Positions 1 to 6,942 of a DNA stretch of 64,000 nt are shown here, one piece after another. Numbering within the stretch: position 1 is the stretch's first letter; every line of letters begins with the position of its first letter. Source of the stretch: an uncultured Bacteroidales bacterium (GTDB lineage: Bacteria; Bacteroidota; Bacteroidia; Bacteroidales; FEN-979). A program made the translations under genes and the position numbers. The notes beneath the pieces were generated by a model. It made no database searches and was not told where the DNA came from. It worked only from the letters and a program-made list of their open reading frames with translations. The stretch covers positions 1 through 64,000 of the forward strand of contig CAIWXI010000137.1 of the NCBI GenBank assembly GCA_903916595.1, in the 5' to 3' direction.

Positions 1-115
1 TAAACTTCAGCATTGTTCATTTTTGATGCTCCCCGCCCGGGAGACTTATTTCGGCATCTGGCCCGCCAGTGAAAAATTTATGCAGACTATCAAACCGGAA
101 TAAAAATTCTGGAAC
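1..115. other. Left-edge intergenic stretch
   Basis: No complete gene is visible. On the minus strand an ATG at 18-20, preceded by a GGGGAG purine run, could open a gene that leaves the window after six codons. Too little is present to call it. A CTCCC/GGGAG inverted repeat lies at 30-44. Confidence 0.3.
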
Positions 116-339
116 AAATGTTAGGGTCAGATTGGCTTTCCAATCTGAATGAACCCAAAGGGCGATAGTTCCATAAGGAGGTCGCATTTAGAGACATGAT
201 ATTTTTATGAGGTTACCTTCGCATCAAATTTGAGTAGTAGTGCGTTGGCTTTTTGCAACTTTTTTCAAAAAGTCGCCCGGTTATATTGGGTTTCTTTTTG
301 CCAGGCTTTTTCTTTGTCCGGTATCATCAAAGAAAAAGC
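116..339. repeat. Three-hairpin repeat, copy A
   Basis: First of three copies of a roughly 210-bp element. Hairpin 1 is TCAGATTGG/CCAATCTGA (127-135 and 140-148). Hairpin 2 is GCGA/TCGC (162-165 and 182-185) with an inner TCC/GGA pair. Hairpin 3 is GCTTTTTCTTTG/CAAAGAAAAAGC (305-316 and 328-339). Order and spacing match copies B (11140-11355) and C (11659-11861). The copy lies just past the terminator of the minus-strand gene ending at 399, the same position copy B holds relative to its small gene. Confidence 0.75.
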
Positions 340-353
340 GAACTCATGATCAT

Positions 354-377
354 AAAAAAAGCCTTGTTTCCAAGGCT
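354..377 (-). terminator. Intrinsic terminator of the 399-758 gene
   Basis: Read on the minus strand this is AGCCTTG, loop GAAA, CAAGGCT and then a run of T. It lies 22 bases past the stop codon of the minus-strand gene ending at 399. Confidence 0.85.
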
Positions 378-398
378 CTCTTTTGCAGGTTGGGCTGT

Positions 399-758
399 TT
401 AGAAGGGAAGTTCGTCGGTGCTTTCCGGCATGTGATAATCGGTGTTGTCCGGAAAAATTGAAGCTTCTGTTTTTGGAGTTGCTGTTCTTTTTGGTTTGCG
501 GGTGCTTTTCTTGGGAGCATCTTCAACCAGGCTTGGTTGATGTTCCTGCGTTTCAACCAACTTATTCACGTATGCAGTGTATCCGTGGCCGAAACTGTCT
601 GTATTTTTCAATTTCGCTACCTCGAAAGTGATGTAATCTTCACCGTTGAATACATGAGAAAGCTTTGCAATTTCTGACAGTTTGAAACTGAATTTTACGA
701 TTGATAAATTCGCGACCTGGGTGCCTTTTCCGATGTAATTTTTTTCAAAAGTTTTCAT
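399..758 (-). CDS. Small mobile-element-type protein with an SSB-like acidic tail
   Basis: Encodes 119 residues. The first 70 look like one compact alpha/beta domain. Residues about 75-105 are rich in Lys, Pro, Thr and Ser and look disordered, and the chain ends in ESTDELPF. That ending resembles the acidic, Phe-terminated tip of single-stranded DNA-binding proteins, which recruits replication and repair enzymes. Proteins of this general appearance are common in Bacteroidetes integrative elements, but I cannot assign a defined family. The gene has its own intrinsic terminator and is followed by copy A of the three-hairpin repeat. A DNA-maintenance role is inferred from the tail and the context only. 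It could instead be an unrelated protein with a coincidental ending. Confidence 0.7.
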   Translation of the reverse strand: MKTFEKNYIGKGTQVANLSIVKFSFKLSEIAKLSHVFNGEDYITFEVAKLKNTDSFGHGYTAYVNKLVETQEHQPSLVEDAPKKSTRKPKRTATPKTEASIFPDNTDYHMPESTDELPF

Positions 759-789
759 GATAGAGTTTTTTAGGGTTAAATTTTATGCA

Positions 790-1060
790 AGTGTAATTAA
801 GCTCATGGAGGGGCACTCAAGGAGGAACTGGAATACCGGAGACTTACCCGAGGATATGCCGGGAAAATCCTTGAATGAGTGGAACTGTACCCTGGATTGA
901 GGTAATAACTTAGCATAGAATTAATACCGAAACTATGTCATGTGACATGTAGAAAAACGTATCGGAAATGTACCGTTGCTGAATTAAGCGGGAAAGGTGG
1001 TGGAAAACTGGAATGCAAAGTGTCTATTGCAACTGGTGGGGATCATCATTAAAATGACCA
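790..1060 (+). other. Structured non-coding stretch, possible group II intron 5' relic
   Basis: The gap between 759 and 1275 has no convincing ORF but many short inverted repeats. These include ATGTCA/TGACAT at 935-948, and a stem TGCAA/TTGCA at 1014-1031 presenting AGTGTCTA. A loop with AAGTGTCT on a stem is also found in domain I of the Lactococcus Ll.LtrB group II intron as I remember it. No intron-encoded reverse transcriptase and no domain V/VI were found, so if this is an intron only the 5' part remains. The assignment is tentative. Confidence 0.3.
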
Positions 1061-1275
1061 GAGCCATGATGTTCATAGTCACTAATTGTGAGTATGCGCT
1101 GATGTCGGCGTGTTTCCAATCGAGGAAAGTTAGTGTTAACAAAATCTAAAGAAAAAATTGATTGGCGTGATTTGGACTAATGCTATTTGTAGTAAGAAGA
1201 ATCGTAACTTGCCTATTTTCCGTGTTGGTTTGTGAAATTTCCAATTCGGTTCAAAACGAAATAAAACAACCCAAA

Positions 1276-2184
1276 ATGAAAGTTGCTCTTTTCTTTATTC
1301 AACGTTTATTGCTAATCCTGCTATTAACCGGATGCTCCGAAAAGTTTATGATCATCACGCAGCCCACAACCATGCCTCCTGCCCGGAAAATGGAGCATCC
1401 TCCCCGTGTTGCCGTGGTACTGGGTGGCGGAGCATTCCGGGGAATTGCCCACCTTGGGGTACTAAAGGTATTCGAGGAGGAGAAAATTCCGATCGACCTG
1501 ATTGTCGGGACCAGTGCCGGCAGCCTGATCGGCGCGCTCTATGCCGACAGGCAAAGTGCTGACAGTCTATATGCGATCATCAGCACCACAAAGTCAAAGG
1601 ATGTTTTAAACTTTTCACTCACCTGTTCGAAGTTGGGCTATGTTTCGGGGGAGAAACTGCAGGAATTTATCGCAAAGCATGTTTCGGCAAAAAACATCGA
1701 GGAGACGAAAATTCCCTTTGTGGCCGTATCTGCCGACCTGTTACAGGGCGAGCCGGTGGTGTTGGCCTCTGGGCCAATGGCCCCTTCGGTGAACGCCTCC
1801 TGCGCCATTCCAGGGATATTCGTTCCTGTGAAGATGTACGGCAGGATCCTGGTCGATGGCGGTGTGATGAACAACGTGGCTGCCGATGTTGCCCGTGGTT
1901 ATGGAGCCATTCTTGTGATCGCAGTGAATGTGATGAACGATTTCGATACTATTCCGGAAATTAAAAACAAGAAAGATGTCTCGAAGCGTGTTGCCAACAT
2001 GGCCATTCACCTTTTATGCCACGAGAGGATGGATCAGGCAGATATCGTAATCACCCCCGATCTGAAAGGCATGCCTTACCTGAGCGATAAATACAACCAG
2101 CCGATGTATGATGCCGGCATAAAAGCTGCGAGGGAGATGATGCCTAAGATAAAGGAACTGCTGAGGCAGAAGGGGATCAGGTAG
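1276..2184 (+). CDS. Patatin-like phospholipase, lipoprotein
   Basis: A serine acyl hydrolase of the patatin/RssA type, expected to cleave acyl chains from phospholipids. The oxyanion-hole motif GGGAFRG, the nucleophile elbow GTSAG and the catalytic DGG (in LVDGGVMNN) are all present. The frame is open from 1180, but the start at 1276 is preferred because it gives a normal signal peptide ending in the lipobox LLTGC, so the 302-residue protein should be a membrane-anchored lipoprotein. It stands alone and converges on higA. It is shorter than BamA-fused patatins and lacks a beta-barrel. The catalytic assignment is firm; the substrate is unknown. Confidence 0.9.
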   Translation: MKVALFFIQRLLLILLLTGCSEKFMIITQPTTMPPARKMEHPPRVAVVLGGGAFRGIAHLGVLKVFEEEKIPIDLIVGTSAGSLIGALYADRQSADSLYAIISTTKSKDVLNFSLTCSKLGYVSGEKLQEFIAKHVSAKNIEETKIPFVAVSADLLQGEPVVLASGPMAPSVNASCAIPGIFVPVKMYGRILVDGGVMNNVAADVARGYGAILVIAVNVMNDFDTIPEIKNKKDVSKRVANMAIHLLCHERMDQADIVITPDLKGMPYLSDKYNQPMYDAGIKAAREMMPKIKELLRQKGIR

Positions 2185-2195
2185 TTTTTTATCTC

Positions 2196-2552
2196 CTATG
2201 ACAATAAAATATCAGCCGGAATTCCCAATTCATGGTGAAAGAATCTGGCTAACTCAAGGGTTAACGGTTTTCGTTTATTAAGGATGGCAGAGACATATCC
2301 TTTCGAACCTGCTTTCCCAACAAAATCCTTGTTCTTTAGGCCTAAATCTACCATTTTACCCTTTATGGCATCGATGGGATCCGGTTTTGGAACAGGATAA
2401 TACTGATCTTCGTATTGCTTGATTAACAATAGTACAACCTGCAACTTTTCTCCATCCGGTGTTTTGGGAGCTACTTTGTTATCAAACATTTCATCTACCC
2501 AGTCGAGGTATTTTTGATATTCTTTTTCCGATCCTATGACTTTCAGGTTCAT
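2196..2552 (-). CDS. higA: HigA-type antitoxin, HTH protein
   Basis: Encodes 118 residues. The C-terminal half (about 65-118) is an XRE-type helix-turn-helix, with the segment GSKGYVSAILNKRKPLTLELARFF typical of HigA antitoxins. The N-terminal half, rich in acidic and aromatic residues, is the usual toxin-binding part. The start codon overlaps the toxin stop by 4 bases (ATGA), so the order is toxin then antitoxin, as in HigBA systems. Family knowledge predicts that it neutralises HigB and represses the pair. The location in accessory DNA fits an element-stabilisation role. Confidence 0.88.
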   Translation of the reverse strand: MNLKVIGSEKEYQKYLDWVDEMFDNKVAPKTPDGEKLQVVLLLIKQYEDQYYPVPKPDPIDAIKGKMVDLGLKNKDFVGKAGSKGYVSAILNKRKPLTLELARFFHHELGIPADILLS

Positions 2553-2866
2553 AATTTCTTCTTGTTGAAAATTGTGTTTTTTACATCAATCCTATCATAT
2601 TCTGCATGGGTACCAAACCATTTTATTTGGATAACCTTATATTGAAAAACGATCCGGATAACTAACCTGTAATTATTCCCCATGATATTAAAGACCACCC
2701 TGTCATCTGCCACAAGACTGGCGTGACCATATACTGCTTTCAGCTCATTAAAGTTTTTAAAATCATATTGAATCAACTCATAATACCACTCCTGCAACGC
2801 CAGCGCTGCCATTGGATATTTTTTGCAGTAATCCAACAATGTTTTGCGGGTGATGATATTAAACAT
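2549..2866 (-). CDS. higB: HigB-type toxin, mRNA interferase
   Basis: Encodes 105 residues with the RelE/HigB fold signature: a basic strand region VVFNIMGNNYRLVIRIVFQYKVIQIKWFGTHAEYDRID that is diagnostic of the HigB_toxin family. Such toxins cleave mRNA at the ribosome. The His and Asp residues near the C-terminus (THAEYDRID) are the conserved ones. It is the first gene of a two-gene operon and overlaps higA by 4 bases. No truncation is seen. Confidence 0.88.
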   Translation of the reverse strand: MFNIITRKTLLDYCKKYPMAALALQEWYYELIQYDFKNFNELKAVYGHASLVADDRVVFNIMGNNYRLVIRIVFQYKVIQIKWFGTHAEYDRIDVKNTIFNKKKL

Positions 2867-2966
2867 GAAACAAAGGTAGGCAATAGTTTGCTAATAGAAA
2901 ACATATATTTTGGCCGGTTGAAGAAAACTCTATGTTTATTAACCATTTTAAGGTGATTCGTTTCAT

Positions 2967-3007
2967 AAAAAAACCTTCCGGGTTTTTAAAACCCGGAAGG
3001 TTTTTTT
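2967..3007 (-). terminator. Strong bidirectional hairpin terminator
   Basis: AACCTTCCGGGTTTT pairs with AAAACCCGGAAGGTT, flanked by A-runs and T-runs on either side. It lies about 95 bases past the stop of the 741-residue lipoprotein gene on the minus strand and isolates higBA from it. Confidence 0.9.
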
Positions 3008-3100
3008 CAAAATAATTTAAAATTCAAAAAGAAAATAGATGTTTGCCGGATAAGCTTATGTTTAAAACTACTTAGTCTTTAGCAGGCAGGTGTTTTTTTT

Positions 3101-5326
3101 TCATTTGAGAATATTCGTACTCCCTTCATAAACGACCTGAATGTAATTCGTAGTATTGACTTGAACAGTATTCAACTCATTGTTCCCAATCCCCTTGATT
3201 GAGTATTGATAATTGGCAACTATATGGTTTAATTTATTCGGAGCTAATAATTGGAGTCCACCAACCGCGGTTGCAGTGTTCGCTTTCTGTTTGGTGGATG
3301 CCTTAGCAAAAGCGTTAACCGTATTAGGACTAAGCGCACTCGTAACAATTTCACTGTTATTAAAGCCCCCACCCGTTAAAGATACATTTGTTAATCCATA
3401 AACAAATGGAATTTGCTGGTTTGTTGATGGGCCTGTTTGTATCTGGACCATTGCGGCATCGTGCACTAAGTAATAATTATCTGTCGAAATTGTATTACAA
3501 TTACAACTCATAGAGCCAATGGTGTTGTCTCCGTAGTAAAATTTTTCGGAAGAATGGGGATAAATTGTACCCTGGTTATCTGTAGTTGCAACGCTGGGAG
3601 CCTCAATATCTCCATGATTATCAAATGGCATATTTGGCTGCATCCAAAAATTGCAACTAGTATGGCTCCAAGCGGTAGTGTTTGTAATGTAGGCATACCC
3701 CCAGTTCCATCGTTGGCAAAAGAAAGCCAGTGGGATATCACTGGATGTTCGCTGGTAGGTATCGAAATCATTTAAATCATCCGGGTTATAATAATAGAGT
3801 TGGACCTGCCCTGCGATTTTAACTTTATGAGGCCAGGGGTAAGTGCTGCTATTGTTATCCTCCACGGATATAGGTTGTGTACCTCTAGGGTAATTACTTC
3901 CCACTCCCAATTTGCCGAATCGGTAAACATTCCAATGGTTATCAGGAGAGCACTTAGTTGGCACATAAGGGTTTTCATAATCATCCCAATAAGCATAAGA
4001 GAATTGGCTCAGCATACCACCTTTTCCATTTTTTGTATCCCTGGCAGTAGCAGTTATTTGTCCCCAGGTTGCTATTCCTACCGTAATACTGTCAACTTGT
4101 TGGTTCATCAAATTATTTGAAGTGTATTTATGAGGTGTAATGATAGTGCCAGCCACGTAAGGGAATGATAATCCCAACCCCTTGTAAACTATGTTGGTGA
4201 GTACCTGAGCTCTTGCAAGAGGTCCGTTAAACATGTCATCTGGGGCTATTCCTGCATCACGATAGTAAGAATCATTTTCAAAATTAGAAAAATGGTGAAA
4301 ATCAGCAAGGTTTATAGCAAGATAATCGACCGTGTAAAGGTACATGTCCAGTTCCTTCCTCAACATAGGGGCAAATACTTCATTAATGTAAGTTTCTGAT
4401 TCAGTTTCCAGAGGATGGACTGCCTTTACGGCGTTGCAATATGCAATTGCACCTTGAACCTGATAATTTAATATGGTTACAAAATAACTCTCAAAAATAA
4501 GGAATGCGCTTTTAATATCTTCTTGTTTAACATTATTACCATCCCCACTGTGACTCTTATAGAATTGTGTGAACAACACTTGAGCATGTGGCATTAAACC
4601 ATTTTCGGATGGTTCAGGAGACAATTTCGGACAGATAATTGAATATATCTGCGAAACAGCATCGTGTGGACTATTAATTACACTGGAAGAATTTTGAGTA
4701 CTCCATGTCACCGAACTGGATTTTACCTCATTCCATTGAGCTTCGCTGATTGACCCCTTTTGAAAATCCCTTGCCATCCTGGCATAATACGTTAATCCAA
4801 TGGAGGTAGAGGAATCCATTACTGCATTTCCAATAGCAGTAATATATTCATTAAATTTCCCATTGATTGCAAAGTCTTTCATCATAACAGTTTGAAGATC
4901 AAGCGCATTACTAAGGTCATTAACTTGAGCAGACAGGGCGGTGATCTGCTGTGAAATGTTGTTAAGTTCGTGTGTTACATTAGAATAATTATTGTCAGAC
5001 GTCGTCCCGTCCTGAATATGCCAGACGATATCAGCGATTTGCATAAAAACATCAGGAATTTCAGGCAAGGATACACCACCCTGCAAACCACTTGAGGTGT
5101 TCATAAGCAAATTTATTGGAATTTTACGATCTCGTGCAATCTCATATTGCGTCATCATATCTGGTGGCTTATTGCTGAAAATATCCACAGGCGCTTCAGG
5201 TGGGTTTACCGGTGGGGTCACAGGTTCTACACTCTCTTTCTTCTTACAGGAAACGGCAATGATCACCATCAGCGCCAGCAAAAGGGCTGCCGGCAGGATT
5301 TTGCGGAACAGGTTTTTTGTTTTCAT
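3101..5326 (-). CDS. Large lipoprotein of unknown family
   Basis: Encodes 741 residues. A signal peptide ends in the lipobox AVSC with Cys27, followed by KKKE and a Pro-rich linker (36-47). Residues about 90-330 look helical, with a coiled-coil stretch at about 114-145 (NNISQQITALSAQVNDLSNAL). Residues about 380-741 are rich in Asn, Ser, Thr, Tyr and Trp and look like beta structure, with a CNC motif near 600. A helical front followed by a beta-rich back resembles some pore-forming proteins, but I see no family motif that proves it. Its 75-bp promoter/leader is nearly duplicated upstream of the short gene at 6406-6675, so the two may be co-expressed. No function is assigned. Confidence 0.8.
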   Translation of the reverse strand: MKTKNLFRKILPAALLLALMVIIAVSCKKKESVEPVTPPVNPPEAPVDIFSNKPPDMMTQYEIARDRKIPINLLMNTSSGLQGGVSLPEIPDVFMQIADIVWHIQDGTTSDNNYSNVTHELNNISQQITALSAQVNDLSNALDLQTVMMKDFAINGKFNEYITAIGNAVMDSSTSIGLTYYARMARDFQKGSISEAQWNEVKSSSVTWSTQNSSSVINSPHDAVSQIYSIICPKLSPEPSENGLMPHAQVLFTQFYKSHSGDGNNVKQEDIKSAFLIFESYFVTILNYQVQGAIAYCNAVKAVHPLETESETYINEVFAPMLRKELDMYLYTVDYLAINLADFHHFSNFENDSYYRDAGIAPDDMFNGPLARAQVLTNIVYKGLGLSFPYVAGTIITPHKYTSNNLMNQQVDSITVGIATWGQITATARDTKNGKGGMLSQFSYAYWDDYENPYVPTKCSPDNHWNVYRFGKLGVGSNYPRGTQPISVEDNNSSTYPWPHKVKIAGQVQLYYYNPDDLNDFDTYQRTSSDIPLAFFCQRWNWGYAYITNTTAWSHTSCNFWMQPNMPFDNHGDIEAPSVATTDNQGTIYPHSSEKFYYGDNTIGSMSCNCNTISTDNYYLVHDAAMVQIQTGPSTNQQIPFVYGLTNVSLTGGGFNNSEIVTSALSPNTVNAFAKASTKQKANTATAVGGLQLLAPNKLNHIVANYQYSIKGIGNNELNTVQVNTTNYIQVVYEGSTNILK

Positions 5327-5370
5327 GGTTTGGTTTAAGGTTTATTTATTTTTTATATCCGCCAAATCGC

Positions 5371-5445
5371 GGCGAAACTTGTGCCGGTAAAAGTATAGTC
5401 AAAAAATCCTGCTCTGACAAATGGCACGTTAGCATTATGTTAACA
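5371..5445 (-). repeat. Duplicated promoter/leader, copy 1
   Basis: A 75-bp segment identical at 67 positions to 6755-6829. It lies just upstream of the 741-residue lipoprotein gene, in the same orientation relative to its gene as copy 2. Confidence 0.85.
5388..5421 (-). promoter_or_regulatory. Bacteroidetes-type promoter of the lipoprotein gene
   Basis: On the minus strand TTTG (5418-5421) is followed 22 bases later by TACTTTTA (5388-5395), one mismatch from TANNTTTG. The spacing is longer than the usual 19 to 21 but is the same in the second copy. Confidence 0.6.
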
Positions 5446-6005
5446 TTGGAGGAGAAATTTCGAGGTGAGGCCTTACATTTTTTCTCTTTTTGGCCATGAC
5501 ATGTGCTTTTGTAAATTTGTAAAACTTAAGTGATGAATTAGTTAGCTTGTATTATTCACAAAAATACAAGTTAAGGCAAGTGCAGAATTAAAATGCAACA
5601 GGCTTCTGGTTATTACCAATGATTTGGAACGAACAGAAAAACATTCCTGATTCGGTTTTGAAGGCGAAATCGAATTCATAACATTATGGAATTGGTTTTT
5701 GACATTGCAAACATTGTAAATCAGAAACATAACCAACAGCAAAAGGCCAATCAGTCTGAACGTTTTTTTAAGCTACTGCTCAAAATAAATCTCTTACAGC
5801 GCTTCCAGTGTAATTTTTCAACCCCGAAACCTTGGTTATTTATCAGTTTCAGTGTAATCAGCCGCAAACATTATTTCTAATGCGATTACTACAACTATAA
5901 AAGTTGCTATAGATCCCAGAACATACCAAAGCATAGTTTTAAGTTTTAGAATTATTTTTCAATAAATAAATTGTGAAGTTACCGTTTGTCAAAATAAACC
6001 TTGTT
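5446..6005. other. Intergenic stretch without recognisable gene
   Basis: About 560 bases, AT-rich. Only short open frames occur, with no family resemblance and no plausible ribosome-binding context. No terminator or repeat was seen apart from its borders (leader copy 1 and the IS remnant). Confidence 0.5.
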
Positions 6006-6007
6006 TA

Positions 6008-6406
6008 GAGTCTGTTTAAAAATTAAGAGTTAATATATCATTATGCTGATTAACAATCGAATGTGAATAAAAAGTAAAATGGCCTTCGAAAATGGTTTGA
6101 CAGAAGAAACGCACGATGTTCTTGTAGAAAAAATCAGAATGGGAATCGGCAAAAAGCCGACAGCATTGGTTGGCATAATCGACAGTCAAAGCGTAAAGGC
6201 ATGTAACCTTAGTGAAGGGGACATTGGATATGATGGAGGCAAAAAGATCAAAGGAAAAAAGCGTCATATTGTTGTCAACACATTGGGGTTGGTGATGATC
6301 ATAGTTATTCATGCTGCCAATATCCATGATAGTGTAGGAGCAAGAGAAGTAATGCGGTCGTTGAAGGATAAGTATCTCACTGGTATAATGAATTTTAAAC
6401 AGACTC
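6008..6406 (+). mobile_element. Miniature IS5-family element
   Basis: Perfect 13-bp terminal inverted repeats, GAGTCTGTTTAAA (6008-6020) and TTTAAACAGACTC (6394-6406), are flanked on both sides by TA, fitting a TA target duplication. The 399-bp interior holds only the central part of a transposase, so the unit cannot move itself but still has both ends. Confidence 0.85.
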
Positions 6407-6429
6407 TAAGTATGCCATTCGCCATTTGA
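6079..6429 (+). pseudogene. IS5-family transposase fragment
   Basis: The open frame of 116 residues contains the central DDE core: IDSQSVK with the first Asp, GYDGGKKIKGKKRHIVVNTLGL, and ANIHDS with the second Asp. The N-terminal DNA-binding region and the C-terminal catalytic Glu region are missing. The last residues are translated from the right inverted repeat and the flanking DNA. The fragment is therefore catalytically dead. The frame of the remaining core is intact, so the deletion may be fairly recent. Confidence 0.88.
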
Positions 6430-6675
6430 ATAAATACTTAATCCGCCGTTGGAACCGCAATCGAGACAAAACACCATCAATCCCTCTGCCGGGCTGACAA
6501 TGGCATTTTGTTCTATAAAGCTCATTCTGGGGATCAGGATGCCCATGGTCGTTGATTTCACATCGAGCATGGCGGAATTATCCGGAGAGCTGCTGTCGGT
6601 GTTGATAGCTATCTGGGCATATACACCCATCCCCGTGATCAGGAATACAACTAAAAATGCAATGACCTTCTTCAT
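6406..6675 (-). CDS. Short exported Bacteroidetes protein, possibly truncated at the IS junction
   Basis: From the start at 6675 (MKKVIAFLVVFLITGMGVYAQ) the protein has 89 residues with a clear signal peptide cleaved after VYA. The mature start IAINTDSSSPDNSAMLDVKSTTMGILIPRM is typical of Bacteroidetes surface proteins, which are normally longer. The frame ends exactly at the right end of the IS remnant, where TA plus the first IS base makes the stop TAG. Joining the two flanks through a single TA would also give a stop (TAA), so truncation by the insertion cannot be proved. An alternative start at 6702 lies upstream. The gene shares its promoter/leader with the 741-residue lipoprotein gene. 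Confidence 0.65.
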   Translation of the reverse strand: MKKVIAFLVVFLITGMGVYAQIAINTDSSSPDNSAMLDVKSTTMGILIPRMSFIEQNAIVSPAEGLMVFCLDCGSNGGLSIYSNGEWHT

Positions 6676-6754
6676 GGTAAACGAACTTTTAATGAGTGAC
6701 ATCAGTTTGTTTTACATCAGGAATCTTGTATTTGGCAATAATCTGCCAAATTCC

Positions 6755-6829
6755 GACGAAACTTGTGGCTACAAAAGTATAGTCAAAAAATCCTGCTTTT
6801 ACAAATGGCACGTTAGCATTATGTTAGCA
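6755..6829 (-). repeat. Duplicated promoter/leader, copy 2
   Basis: Partner of 5371-5445, with 8 mismatches in 75 bases. Conservation covers the -7 region, the -33 region and upstream TTAGCATTATGTTA sequence, suggesting a regulatory unit rather than chance. Confidence 0.85.
6772..6805 (-). promoter_or_regulatory. Bacteroidetes-type promoter of the short exported protein gene
   Basis: On the minus strand TTTG (6802-6805) is followed after 22 bases by a perfect TANNTTTG box, TACTTTTG (6772-6779). Confidence 0.65.
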
Positions 6830-6871
6830 GTCAGAGAAAAAAAATCTGTCCTGCTAACATACTGCTAACAT
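6812..6871. promoter_or_regulatory. Inverted TTAGCA/TGCTAA cluster, candidate operator
   Basis: GTTAGCATTATGTTAGCAG (6812-6830) faces CTGCTAACATACTGCTAACAT (6851-6871). This gives four half-sites in an intergenic space between divergent genes: the short exported protein gene and the sensor kinase. The layout fits binding of a dimeric regulator, possibly the neighbouring response regulator, but that is inference. Confidence 0.5.
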
Positions 6872-6912
6872 ATTTGAATACCGGTTACCATAGTTTCCCC
6901 TTTTAAATAATG

Positions 6913-6920
6913 TACTTTTG
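6913..6920 (+). promoter_or_regulatory. -7 box before the sensor kinase
   Basis: TACTTTTG matches TANNTTTG. It overlaps the upstream-most ATG at 6910, so translation most likely starts at 6943. No good -33 TTTG is seen at the expected distance. Confidence 0.5.
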
Positions 6921-6942
6921 CCCGGACCAATTATTCGCTGGA

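Noticed and set aside
240..631. Plus-strand frames over copy A and opposite the 399-758 gene
   Set aside because: They run through hairpin 3 and the terminator and oppose a better-supported gene.
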